Assembly (NCBI GenBank): GCA_045603285.1
Contig: JAZULW010000137.1
Coordinates: forward strand, 1-27,601
Source: RGIG3009 sp045603285
Lineage (GTDB): Bacteria; Bacillota; Clostridia; Oscillospirales; Acutalibacteraceae
DNA: 27,601 nt
Reading direction: 5' to 3'
Shown: piece by piece, positions 1-6,373 of the stretch
How the letters are laid out: each line of letters starts with the position of its first letter
How positions within the stretch are numbered: the stretch's first letter is position 1
Position numbers and translations under genes: made by a program
The notes under the pieces: generated by a model
Told to the model about the DNA's origin: nothing
What the model saw: only the letters and a program-made list of their open reading frames with translations
Database searches by the model: none

Positions 1-19
1 TTTTTTTCATACATCTTGA

Positions 20-1228
20 TTATTGAAGGAATTTTTTCATCATATCGCATCCGCGTTCCACACGAATGCCGGTTGCAACGGCATTTTCTTCCGTAAAGGA
101 AACAGCCGCTTGCATCGCGGGATTATTACTGCGATACAACAAATACGGCACCGCATCCGACGAATGGGTACGAATGGAAAGCGGTGTGGGATGGTCGGGC
201 AAAATAAGCACCGACACATCATCAACAGACTTTAACTTTTGGAGCAACGGTGCCAAAACACGACGGTCGATCTCTTCGATGGCTTTTACCTTGTTTTGGA
301 TTTCACCGCGATGACCACACTCATCGGGTGCTTCCAAATGGATATACACCAAATCGTTTCCCGTTTGCAAAGTGGTTACCGCAGCATTCAATTTTCCTTC
401 AAAGTCGGTATCCAAATAGCCCGTGGCGCCTGCGACCTCGCACACGGTCATCTCGGAAAGACGGGCAATGCCTTTGAGAAGATCAACCGCCGAAACCATA
501 GCACCGCGCACACCAAACTTGTCGTAAAATTTCGCCAGCTGCGGCCGCTTCCCATATCCCCACAACCAGATAGCATTGGCAGGTGCTAACCCCTGTTTGC
601 GGCGTTCAATGTTCACGGGATGGTCACGCAACAACACAGTACTTTTTTTCATTATATCCAAAAGCGGTTTTGCCGCTTCGCAGTTATTCAAATATTCTCC
701 GATAACACGGCCGGTAATATCATGCGGCGGTACCAACTTGCCAAGTTTGGTCTTGCCACCGTGCCACACCATACAATGACGATAGGCGGTTCCGGTATAA
801 AAATCGAATTCACCGCCGCCAAACGCTTCTTGAACAGAAGAAATAATCGCATCGGCCTGTGCGGTATGGATATCCCCTGCACAATAGTCCACCATCGTTT
901 TTTGTGCATATTCCTCTTCGTCCGACAGCGTGACCAAATTGCAGCGGAACGCCACATCATCGTCTGTCAATTCAACACCGATATTGGCTGCCTCCAACGG
1001 TGAACGGCCGGTATAACATTCGGCAGGGTCGTACCCCAGCACCGACAAATTGGCTACATCACTTCCCGGTGACATTCCTTCGGGAACATTGCAAACCGTT
1101 CCCATTTCCGAAAACGGCACCAAGGAATCCATCGCGGGTTTATGAGCAATTTCCATAGGGGTTTTTCCATGCAATTCATCGCAAGGTTGATCCGCCATTC
1201 CATCACAAAGCAAGATAACATATTTCAT
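20..1228 (-). CDS. apgM: Cofactor-independent phosphoglycerate mutase, archaeal (ApgM) type
   Basis: Interconverts 3- and 2-phosphoglycerate in glycolysis and gluconeogenesis in the cytoplasm, using a metal-bound phosphoserine intermediate (family knowledge). The protein is 402 residues. It opens with MKYVILLCDGMAD (metal-binding Asp at residue 9), followed by the ApgM/alkaline-phosphatase-superfamily nucleophile region GMSPGSDVANLSVLGYDP with the presumed catalytic Ser56. Near the C-terminus are HLEAPDECGHRGE and LPDHPTPLSIRTHSSDAVP, which carry the remaining metal ligands. The frame is open upstream to 1285, but the ATG at 1226-1228 has an AAGGAG site at 1237-1242 and gives the usual family start. 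The gene stands alone, with its own promoter at 1259-1287. It is unrelated in sequence to the more common GpmI and GpmA types. Family assignment is firm. Confidence 0.93.
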   Translation of the reverse strand: MKYVILLCDGMADQPCDELHGKTPMEIAHKPAMDSLVPFSEMGTVCNVPEGMSPGSDVANLSVLGYDPAECYTGRSPLEAANIGVELTDDDVAFRCNLVTLSDEEEYAQKTMVDYCAGDIHTAQADAIISSVQEAFGGGEFDFYTGTAYRHCMVWHGGKTKLGKLVPPHDITGRVIGEYLNNCEAAKPLLDIMKKSTVLLRDHPVNIERRKQGLAPANAIWLWGYGKRPQLAKFYDKFGVRGAMVSAVDLLKGIARLSEMTVCEVAGATGYLDTDFEGKLNAAVTTLQTGNDLVYIHLEAPDECGHRGEIQNKVKAIEEIDRRVLAPLLQKLKSVDDVSVLILPDHPTPLSIRTHSSDAVPYLLYRSNNPAMQAAVSFTEENAVATGIRVERGCDMMKKFLQ

Positions 1229-1258
1229 TTTGGGAACTCCTTTAACGAATCTGGTAGT

Positions 1259-1287
1259 ATTATAGCACACAATAAAAAAAGGCACAA
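1259..1287 (-). promoter_or_regulatory. Promoter of apgM
   Basis: On the minus strand there is a perfect TATAAT at 1259-1264, preceded by TGC (extended -10), and a weak -35 TTGTGC at 1282-1287 with a 17-base spacer. The predicted start leaves a leader of about 25 bases before the apgM ATG. Confidence 0.6.
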
Positions 1288-1338
1288 CAATTTATTGCAA
1301 TTTTTAGCGCAAAAATCGTTTTCTTTTCTCTTTTTCCA

Positions 1339-1367
1339 TTGCTTTTTTATAAAAAATGCTTTATAAT
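1339..1367 (+). promoter_or_regulatory. Promoter of the OadG-like gene
   Basis: -35 TTGCTT at 1339-1344, 17-base spacer, -10 TATAAT at 1362-1367. This is a sigma-A type promoter about 30 bases upstream of the ATG at 1398. It lies back-to-back with the apgM promoter. Confidence 0.65.
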
Positions 1368-1397
1368 ATTGGCATAAACAGAAACGAGGTATTGTGT

Positions 1398-1751
1398 ATG
1401 CACTGCGCAAATCTTTTACAAGCCATCACCTCCCTGTACGACTGCAAAACTCTGCTTATCGGTGCGGCGGTTCTTTTTACAATCGTATTTTTATTGATTT
1501 TTAGGCTTTATCGCAAAATGGCGGATAAAACCGAACAACCTGTTACTCATTCTTTTGAAACTCCCCCCTCTGTTTCTCCTGTTGTTGACGGAATTCCGGA
1601 CGAAGTTGTTGCCGTTATTGCTGCTGCGGTTGCTGCTATGTCAGACGGCACCACGCAATACGCCATTCGTCGCATCCGCCCTGCTTCTGCTCGTGCCACA
1701 CGTTCCGTTTGGGCTGCCGCCGGCCTTGCAGACAATACGCGCCCTTTTTAA
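1398..1751 (+). CDS. OadG-like (sodium-pump decarboxylase gamma-subunit family) small membrane protein
   Basis: This is a 117-residue protein with one membrane segment near residues 21-37 (LLIGAAVLFTIVFLLIF), a basic stop-transfer patch (RLYRK), a Pro/Ser-rich linker, and a C-terminal block VVAVIAAAVAAM...YAIRRIRPASARA...VWAAAGLADNTRP. That architecture and the C-terminal block resemble OadG, the gamma subunit that stabilises sodium-translocating decarboxylase complexes (oxaloacetate or methylmalonyl-CoA decarboxylase). The ATG at 1398 was chosen because GAGGT lies about 8 bases upstream; the frame is open back to 1356 without a ribosome site. No alpha, beta or biotin-carrier subunit gene lies nearby, and the gene has its own promoter and terminator. 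Its partner complex is therefore unknown from this window. Family call is fairly good; function as a real gamma subunit is inference. Confidence 0.72.
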   Translation: MHCANLLQAITSLYDCKTLLIGAAVLFTIVFLLIFRLYRKMADKTEQPVTHSFETPPSVSPVVDGIPDEVVAVIAAAVAAMSDGTTQYAIRRIRPASARATRSVWAAAGLADNTRPF

Positions 1752-1777
1752 CACATTCTTTTGTTTATAACCGTCTT

Positions 1778-1812
1778 CGGGCAGGGAAGATTTTCTCCCC
1801 TGCCCGTTTCTT
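1778..1812 (+). terminator. Intrinsic terminator after the OadG-like gene
   Basis: A 9-base-pair stem, CGGGCAGGG (1778-1786) with CCCTGCCCG (1798-1806), is followed by TTTCTT. It ends only 18 bases before the pcrA start. No separate pcrA promoter is obvious between hairpin and gene, so the hairpin may act as an attenuator for read-through into pcrA. Confidence 0.65.
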
Positions 1813-1830
1813 ATCAACGGAGGAACACAC

Positions 1831-4236
1831 ATGAACACTTTTTTTGAGTTGCGCCGCCGAATTATGGAACAAGACTTTTCCCGTATGAACGCGCCGCAAA
1901 AACAAGCCGTTTTTCAAACCGAGGGCCCTGTGTTAATTTTAGCAGGTGCCGGAAGCGGAAAAACGACGGTACTGGTGAATCGTATTGCCAACATTGTCAA
2001 ATACGGCAACGCTTACACCAATATGTGCGAACCTTTTTCGATCACACAAGACGATATTTCGCATTTACGCTCGATTGCCGAAAGCGGTGCAAAACCCGAT
2101 GAGCGTACCTTGCGTTTGTGCGCAGTAGACCCCTGTCCTCCGTGGCGCATTTTGGCCATCACATTTACCAACAAAGCTGCAGGAGAACTCAAAGAGCGCT
2201 TGTCCGCGATGCTTGGCGAAGACGGAAATCAGGTTATGGCCGGCACCTTCCACTCGTTTTGCGCACGTATTTTGCGACAAGAAGGACAAGCCCTCGGTTA
2301 TTCTTCCCATTTTACCATTTATGACACCGACGACAGTCGCCGTTTGATGAAAGACTGTATGCGTTCCCTTAATATTGAGGAACGAATGCTCGGCCACAAA
2401 CAAATTTTGAGTGAGATAAGCCGCGCGAAAGATTCTCTGGTTTCGTCCGAGGAATATGCCGTACACGTCGGCAGCGATTTTCGCTTAAAAAAGGTCGCCG
2501 ATTGCTACGCGCTGTATCAACGTCGCTTGCAAGAATCCGATGCCATGGATTTCGACGACTTATTATTTCAAACCGTTCGCTTGTTTGAAACCGAACCGAT
2601 GATCTTGCAAAAATATCAACAAAAATACCGCTATTTTATGATAGACGAGTACCAAGACACCAACTATGCCCAATACCGCTTTGTAAGCCTTTTGGCTCAA
2701 AAAAGCGGCAATTTGTGCGTTGTTGGCGATGACGACCAAAGTATTTACAAATTTCGCGGTGCTACCATTGAAAATATTCTCAATTTTGAAAAGCAGTTCC
2801 CCCGCTGTACCGTGATTCGTTTGGAACAGAACTATCGCTCTACTCAAAATATTTTGGATGCCGCTAATGCCGTCATTGCCAAAAACCAAAACCGCAAAAG
2901 CAAACGGCTTTGGACAGAAAATGGTGAAGGTGAAAAACTGCAACTGCACACATTGGAAAACGAAGACGACGAAGGCCGTTTTATCGCGCAAACCATTTTC
3001 GACAAGGTGGCCGACGGGCGCTACCGCTACCGCGATATGGCGGTTTTATACCGCGCCAACGCACAATCGAATGCCATTGAGCGTTCTCTCATCAAAAGTG
3101 GTATCCCCTACCGCATCATCGGGGGCCATCGTTTTAACGATACCAAGGAAGTACGCGATGCCATCGCCTATTTGCGCGTTATCAACAATCCAACCGATTC
3201 GGTGAGTTTGCGCCGTATCATCAACGAACCCAAGCGCGGCATCGGTGACACAACACTTTCGAACGCACAAGAATTGGCGGAACAACAAGGCCTTTCTCTG
3301 TACGAAGTGTTGTCACACGCAGACGAATATGCCTCGCTTAGCCGTGCTTCAAATAAGATTTTGGAATTCATCCATATGATGGACGCACTTCGCGATAGTG
3401 CGCAAAACGATGACCTTTCCTTGCATCTGCTTTATCAAGAAATGCTGGAAAAAACGGGCTATAAGGCGATGTGGGAATGTATGGGCGAGGCAGAAGCTGA
3501 CCGTGTTGCCAACTTGGAAGAATTGGCTTCCTCCATCCGCAACTATGAGGAAAACTGCGAGGACGCTCTTCCGGAACTTTCGGGATTTTTGGAAGAACAC
3601 GCCTTGATGACCGACGTTGACAATTACGATGCAGGCGCCGATGCGGTGGTGTTGATGACCATGCATGCCGCAAAAGGTTTGGAATTCCCTCTTGTGTTTT
3701 TACCCGGCTTTGAAGATGGTGTATTCCCCGGCATGCAGACTATGTTTGTACCTGAAGAAGTAGAAGAGGAACGTCGTTTGTGCTACGTGGCCATCACACG
3801 GGCAAAACAGGAACTGTATATCACCAATGCCCATTGCCGTATGTTGTACGGTTCCACAACGCGAAACAGACCTTCCCGTTTTTTGCGTGATATTCCCGAT
3901 AACGTTTTGGAAACGCACGAAAAGCCGCGCGGTTATTCTCCGTACTCTTCTCACGCCTTTTCCGAAACAACCACCTATACCACACCGATACAATCGTTTG
4001 TACAAAAGAAAGCCACCGCTCCTCTCGGCGGGGGCATTTCCACTACCCCAACTGCATCCCAAAACGGTGTCGAAACGTGGTCGGTAGGCGATGCGGTATC
4101 ACACAAAGTATTCGGAAACGGCATAATTCAATCGGTTCAACCAATGGGCAATGACACCTTGTTGACCATTGCATTTGACAAAGCGGGAAACAAAAAAGTA
4201 ATGGCCACCTTTGCCAAACTGACACGGTTAAGGTGA
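1831..4236 (+). CDS. pcrA: UvrD/PcrA-type ATP-dependent 3'-5' DNA helicase
   Basis: Superfamily 1A helicase for repair and replication-conflict clearing (family knowledge). All motifs are visible in 801 residues: Walker A GAGSGKT at 39-45, motif Ia ITFTNKAAGELKERL, motif II DEYQDTN, motif III GDDDQSIYKFRGA, motif IV LEQNYRS, motif V MTMHAAKGLEFPLVFLPGFEDGVFP, and motif VI EEERRLCYVAITRAK. The C-terminal tail has the PcrA-type domain (WSVGDAVSHKVFGNGII...ATFAKLTRL) that in PcrA contacts RNA polymerase. Between motifs I and Ia there is an extra segment of roughly 40 residues (about 57-98) absent from the Bacillus/E. coli proteins as I know them. The start at 1831 has CGGAGG upstream. Slightly longer than typical PcrA (about 720-740 residues), which the insertion explains in part. 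Confidence 0.95.
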   Translation: MNTFFELRRRIMEQDFSRMNAPQKQAVFQTEGPVLILAGAGSGKTTVLVNRIANIVKYGNAYTNMCEPFSITQDDISHLRSIAESGAKPDERTLRLCAVDPCPPWRILAITFTNKAAGELKERLSAMLGEDGNQVMAGTFHSFCARILRQEGQALGYSSHFTIYDTDDSRRLMKDCMRSLNIEERMLGHKQILSEISRAKDSLVSSEEYAVHVGSDFRLKKVADCYALYQRRLQESDAMDFDDLLFQTVRLFETEPMILQKYQQKYRYFMIDEYQDTNYAQYRFVSLLAQKSGNLCVVGDDDQSIYKFRGATIENILNFEKQFPRCTVIRLEQNYRSTQNILDAANAVIAKNQNRKSKRLWTENGEGEKLQLHTLENEDDEGRFIAQTIFDKVADGRYRYRDMAVLYRANAQSNAIERSLIKSGIPYRIIGGHRFNDTKEVRDAIAYLRVINNPTDSVSLRRIINEPKRGIGDTTLSNAQELAEQQGLSLYEVLSHADEYASLSRASNKILEFIHMMDALRDSAQNDDLSLHLLYQEMLEKTGYKAMWECMGEAEADRVANLEELASSIRNYEENCEDALPELSGFLEEHALMTDVDNYDAGADAVVLMTMHAAKGLEFPLVFLPGFEDGVFPGMQTMFVPEEVEEERRLCYVAITRAKQELYITNAHCRMLYGSTTRNRPSRFLRDIPDNVLETHEKPRGYSPYSSHAFSETTTYTTPIQSFVQKKATAPLGGGISTTPTASQNGVETWSVGDAVSHKVFGNGIIQSVQPMGNDTLLTIAFDKAGNKKVMATFAKLTRLR

Positions 4237-4303
4237 CACGGCCCGCTCGAACCTGCCGCAAAGCGGCCGAAGATTTTAAAAACTTCGAATGAGTCGCGTC
4301 ACC
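4232..4303 (+). other. Possible branched RNA structure at the 3' end of pcrA
   Basis: GGTGAC (4232-4237, overlapping the pcrA stop) can pair with GTCACC (4298-4303), extended by CG/CG after one mismatch. Inside this closing stem are two independent hairpins, GCCGC-aaa-GCGGC (4255-4267) and CGAAG...CTTCG (4268-4287), directly abutting each other. The layout resembles a three-way junction. It has no U-run, so it is not a classical terminator. Function unknown; the pairing is seen by eye, not computed. Confidence 0.35.
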
Positions 4304-4324
4304 GTATAATTTCAGAACCAACCT

Positions 4325-4399
4325 TCCTCCTGTGTCATATGATAGCAGTGAAGGGTTCCATCTTCACCGATGGCTTCACCTATCATGAACATAGGAGGA
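4325..4399 (+). promoter_or_regulatory. Long hairpin that can bury the ribosome binding site of the Cys-rich gene
   Basis: Four nested helices total about 29 base pairs. TCCTCCTGTGT (4325-4335) pairs with ACATAGGAGGA (4389-4399), 11 pairs including one G-U. ATGATAG (4339-4345) pairs with CTATCAT (4380-4386). GTGAAG (4348-4353) pairs with CTTCAC (4374-4379). CCATC (4358-4362) pairs with GATGG (4369-4373), with loop TTCACC. The outermost helix contains the AGGAGG Shine-Dalgarno site (4393-4398) of the ATG at 4405, so the folded leader should block ribosome entry. No U-run follows, so this is not a terminator. What would open it is unknown. Confidence 0.6.
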
Positions 4400-4404
4400 T
4401 TTTT

Positions 4405-5205
4405 ATGCCCGATAACAACAAGTACATCCACGGGAACGGATGTAAAGAGGCCGTTTGTGTGGATGCCGGACGCGTATACGATTCCTGCAGTGACAAAGAC
4501 TGTTTGGAAGATTTGCGCGTCTATTTCTCAGAGCGCGATCAAATGATCGTGGACCACGCCGTCAGTGTCCGTCCCAAAAAAGCAGAAATTATCACTACCT
4601 TCATTGACGTAGAAGCACTCCCCTTTAATCACGGTTATTATTCCTGCGACCTGACATTCTACTTCGAAATTAAATTTGAAGTGTATGCCGGCCACGGGGC
4701 CGGTTGCACCACTGTTTGCGGTGTGGCCATGTTCCGCAAAAAAGTGATTCTCTTCGGTAGCGAAGGCGGCGTGAAAGTATTTACCAGCGAGTTTAACCCC
4801 GACACGTGCGAATCCCGCCAAGAAATGCCCACGCGCAATATGCCGCGTTGCAACGTTCAGGTTGCCGAGCCCGTCGTCTTAGGCTCGAAACTCGTGGACA
4901 AATGCAATTGCAATCACTACTGTGACTGCGGTTGCTCTTGCATTCCCGCATGCATTTGCGAACGATATCAATGCAACTTCTGTGACACCGACAATGGTAA
5001 AATCGTTCTGGTTACGCTTGGCATTTTCACTATTGTACAATTGGTACGCAACGTGCAAATGCTGATGCCCATCTATGATTTTTGCATTCCCGCCAAAGAA
5101 TGCACCACCAACAACAGCGAAAACCCCTGTGAAATGTTCAAAAAAATGAACTTCCCCGTAGAAGAGTTTTTCCCGCCCAAAAGTGACGATTCTTGCGGTT
5201 GCTAA
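4405..5205 (+). CDS. Cysteine-rich conserved protein of unknown function (possibly spore-associated)
   Basis: This is a 266-residue soluble protein with 24 cysteines and no recognised enzyme motif. The N-terminal part (about 1-150) has spaced single Cys residues (NGCKEAVC, YDSCSDKDCLEDLRVYF) and alternating beta-like hydrophobic stretches (AEIITTFIDVEALPF, DLTFYFEIKFEVYAG, KKVILFGSEGGVKVF). The middle (about 169-195) is a dense cluster, KCNCNHYCDCGCSCIPACIC then QCNFC. The C-terminus ends in SCGC. A hydrophobic stretch, KIVLVTLGIFTIVQLV, follows the cluster. The ATG at 4405 has AGGAGG 6 bases upstream; the upstream in-frame ATG at 4339 lies within the hairpin and lacks a site. I have an uncertain recollection of similar uncharacterised proteins in spore-forming Clostridia. 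A disulfide-linked coat protein would fit the composition, but that is inference. Confidence 0.7.
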   Translation: MPDNNKYIHGNGCKEAVCVDAGRVYDSCSDKDCLEDLRVYFSERDQMIVDHAVSVRPKKAEIITTFIDVEALPFNHGYYSCDLTFYFEIKFEVYAGHGAGCTTVCGVAMFRKKVILFGSEGGVKVFTSEFNPDTCESRQEMPTRNMPRCNVQVAEPVVLGSKLVDKCNCNHYCDCGCSCIPACICERYQCNFCDTDNGKIVLVTLGIFTIVQLVRNVQMLMPIYDFCIPAKECTTNNSENPCEMFKKMNFPVEEFFPPKSDDSCGC

Positions 5206-5208
5206 CTT

Positions 5209-5247
5209 AAAAAACAAGGGCTTGGCCTCGCCAAGCGCGTGTTTTTT
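5209..5247. terminator. Bidirectional terminator between the Cys-rich gene and tcdA
   Basis: The core stem GCTTGGC (5220-5226), loop CTC, GCCAAGC (5230-5236) is flanked by AAAAAACA on the left and TGTTTTTT on the right. It therefore has a U-run on both strands and serves the convergent genes on each side. Confidence 0.85.
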
Positions 5248-5953
5248 ATAATTCAAAAGCAATGTCCCGCACCACTTTACCGGCTATAATCAGACCTGCA
5301 GCGGCAGGAACAAACGCCGTGCTACCGGGAATGGTGCGACGTCTGCTTTTCTCGGCCATATCGGTTGGGACAAGCGGCGGTTCCGCTGAAAAAACAACAG
5401 GCAGATGTTTAATACCGCGCAATCCCAGTTCTTTCCGCATGATCCGCGCCAAGGGGCACATGGTTGTTTTGGAAAGATCTGCCAATTGCAATTGCTCGGG
5501 ATACATCTTGTTCCCCGTTCCCATACAACTGATAACGGGTGTCTGAGCGCTCTTGCACGCCGTAATAAGGGCAATTTTAGCTGTTACGGTGTCCACGGCA
5601 TCTACGACATAGGTGTACTCAGAAAAATCAAATTCGGCCGCATTTTCGGGAAGAAAAAAGCAAGCGTGGGTATTCACCGTCGCCGACGGACAAATATCAA
5701 GCAATCGTTCTTTCATTGCCTCAACCTTCAAGCGTCCTACCGTCTTGGTGGTGGCGACTGCTTGACGGTTAAGATTGGTAACCGATACCGTATCGTTATC
5801 AACAAGATCAATGGTGCCAATCCCGCTTCGTACCAATGCTTCTGCCGTATGGCCACCAACACCGCCAATACCGAATACCGCTACGCGGGCTTTTGCAAGA
5901 CGCGCCATTGCTTCATTACCGAATAACGCTTCCGTACGGGAAAAGGGGTTCAT
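5246..5953 (-). CDS. tcdA: tRNA threonylcarbamoyladenosine dehydratase (ThiF/MoeB/HesA family)
   Basis: TcdA (YgdL/CsdL) uses ATP to cyclise N6-threonylcarbamoyladenosine at position 37 of ANN-decoding tRNAs to the hydantoin form (family knowledge). The 235-residue protein begins with the family-typical MNPFSRTEALFG. It has the adenylate-binding glycine motif VFGIGGVGGHTAEALVRSGIG (about 29-49), then DLVDNDTVSVTNLNRQ and VDAVDTVTAKIALI. The C-terminal half contains SCMGTGNK and STAFVPAAAGLIIAGKVV. This length matches the short TcdA family rather than MoeB (about 350 residues with rhodanese-like or Zn-ribbon parts). Its ATG overlaps the stop of the preceding small membrane-protein gene by 4 bases (ATGA), so the two are translationally coupled. 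It is the last gene before the bidirectional terminator. Confidence 0.93.
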   Translation of the reverse strand: MNPFSRTEALFGNEAMARLAKARVAVFGIGGVGGHTAEALVRSGIGTIDLVDNDTVSVTNLNRQAVATTKTVGRLKVEAMKERLLDICPSATVNTHACFFLPENAAEFDFSEYTYVVDAVDTVTAKIALITACKSAQTPVISCMGTGNKMYPEQLQLADLSKTTMCPLARIMRKELGLRGIKHLPVVFSAEPPLVPTDMAEKSRRRTIPGSTAFVPAAAGLIIAGKVVRDIAFEL

Positions 5954-6135
5954 TCGGCTTGCTCCTCAACTTCGGTTTCAATAGGAGTCCCGTCAATAGC
6001 CTCGGTGGCTTCCTCAAACTCTTCGGAATAGAGCACCGATTGTTCGGTTTCCTTTTTCTTTTTGCTCAAATACCACGCTGCACCGGCAACGGCGGCGCCG
6101 CCCGCCAACAAGGCAAAAAAACTTCCTTTTTTCAT
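5950..6135 (-). CDS. Small single-helix membrane protein of unknown function
   Basis: A 61-residue protein. A short basic start (MKKGS) leads into a Gly/Ala-rich membrane segment at about residues 5-23 (FFALLAGGAAVAGAAWYL), then SKKKKE, then a strongly acidic tail (SEEFEEATEAIDGTPIETEVEEQ). By the positive-inside rule the KKKK block suggests a cytoplasmic acidic tail. AGGAGG at 6144-6149, overlapping the stop of the upstream DUF3006 gene, sets the start; its own stop overlaps the tcdA start. I do not recognise a family. Confidence 0.75.
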   Translation of the reverse strand: MKKGSFFALLAGGAAVAGAAWYLSKKKKETEQSVLYSEEFEEATEAIDGTPIETEVEEQAE

Positions 6136-6147
6136 ATCAACATCCTC

Positions 6148-6372
6148 CTAGTTTTGTTGTTTGTTTCGAAGCAACTGTTCCATCTGCCAAATGCGATTGC
6201 GCCGTTTGGCAGTTTCATCCTCATCCAAACGATAGATTCCGTTTTCCAAATAAAGAATATCCCCGGCCTCTGCTTGTACGGGAACAACAGCACGGTCTAC
6301 AACCACCGTTTTTCCGCTATCATCACACAGCACGGCTAATTCTTCTTCAAAACGTTCTAAAGAAAGGTACAT
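6148..6372 (-). CDS. DUF3006 domain protein
   Basis: The 74-residue protein has the DUF3006 pattern: an N-terminal MYLSLERFEEELAVLCDD strand pair, V(V)VDRAVVPVQAEAGDILYLENGIYRLDEDET, then a basic helix (AKRRNRIWQMEQLLRNKQ). Its molecular role is unknown. In Firmicutes these small proteins commonly sit directly next to a ComEC-like MBL hydrolase, as here, where the hydrolase stop lies 1 base upstream of this ATG. That suggests they work together, though no mechanism is visible. Confidence 0.85.
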   Translation of the reverse strand: MYLSLERFEEELAVLCDDSGKTVVVDRAVVPVQAEAGDILYLENGIYRLDEDETAKRRNRIWQMEQLLRNKQQN

Positions 6373-6373
6373 A

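Noticed and set aside
4305..4310. TATAAT upstream of the Cys-rich gene as a vegetative promoter
   Set aside because: No -35 hexamer at a 16-18 base spacing (the position reads ACTTCG), so support is weak, although it cannot be excluded.
5246..5953. MoeB/ThiF adenylyltransferase for cofactor synthesis
   Set aside because: The N-terminal RTEALFG, short length and lack of a rhodanese-like domain or sulfur-carrier neighbours fit TcdA instead.
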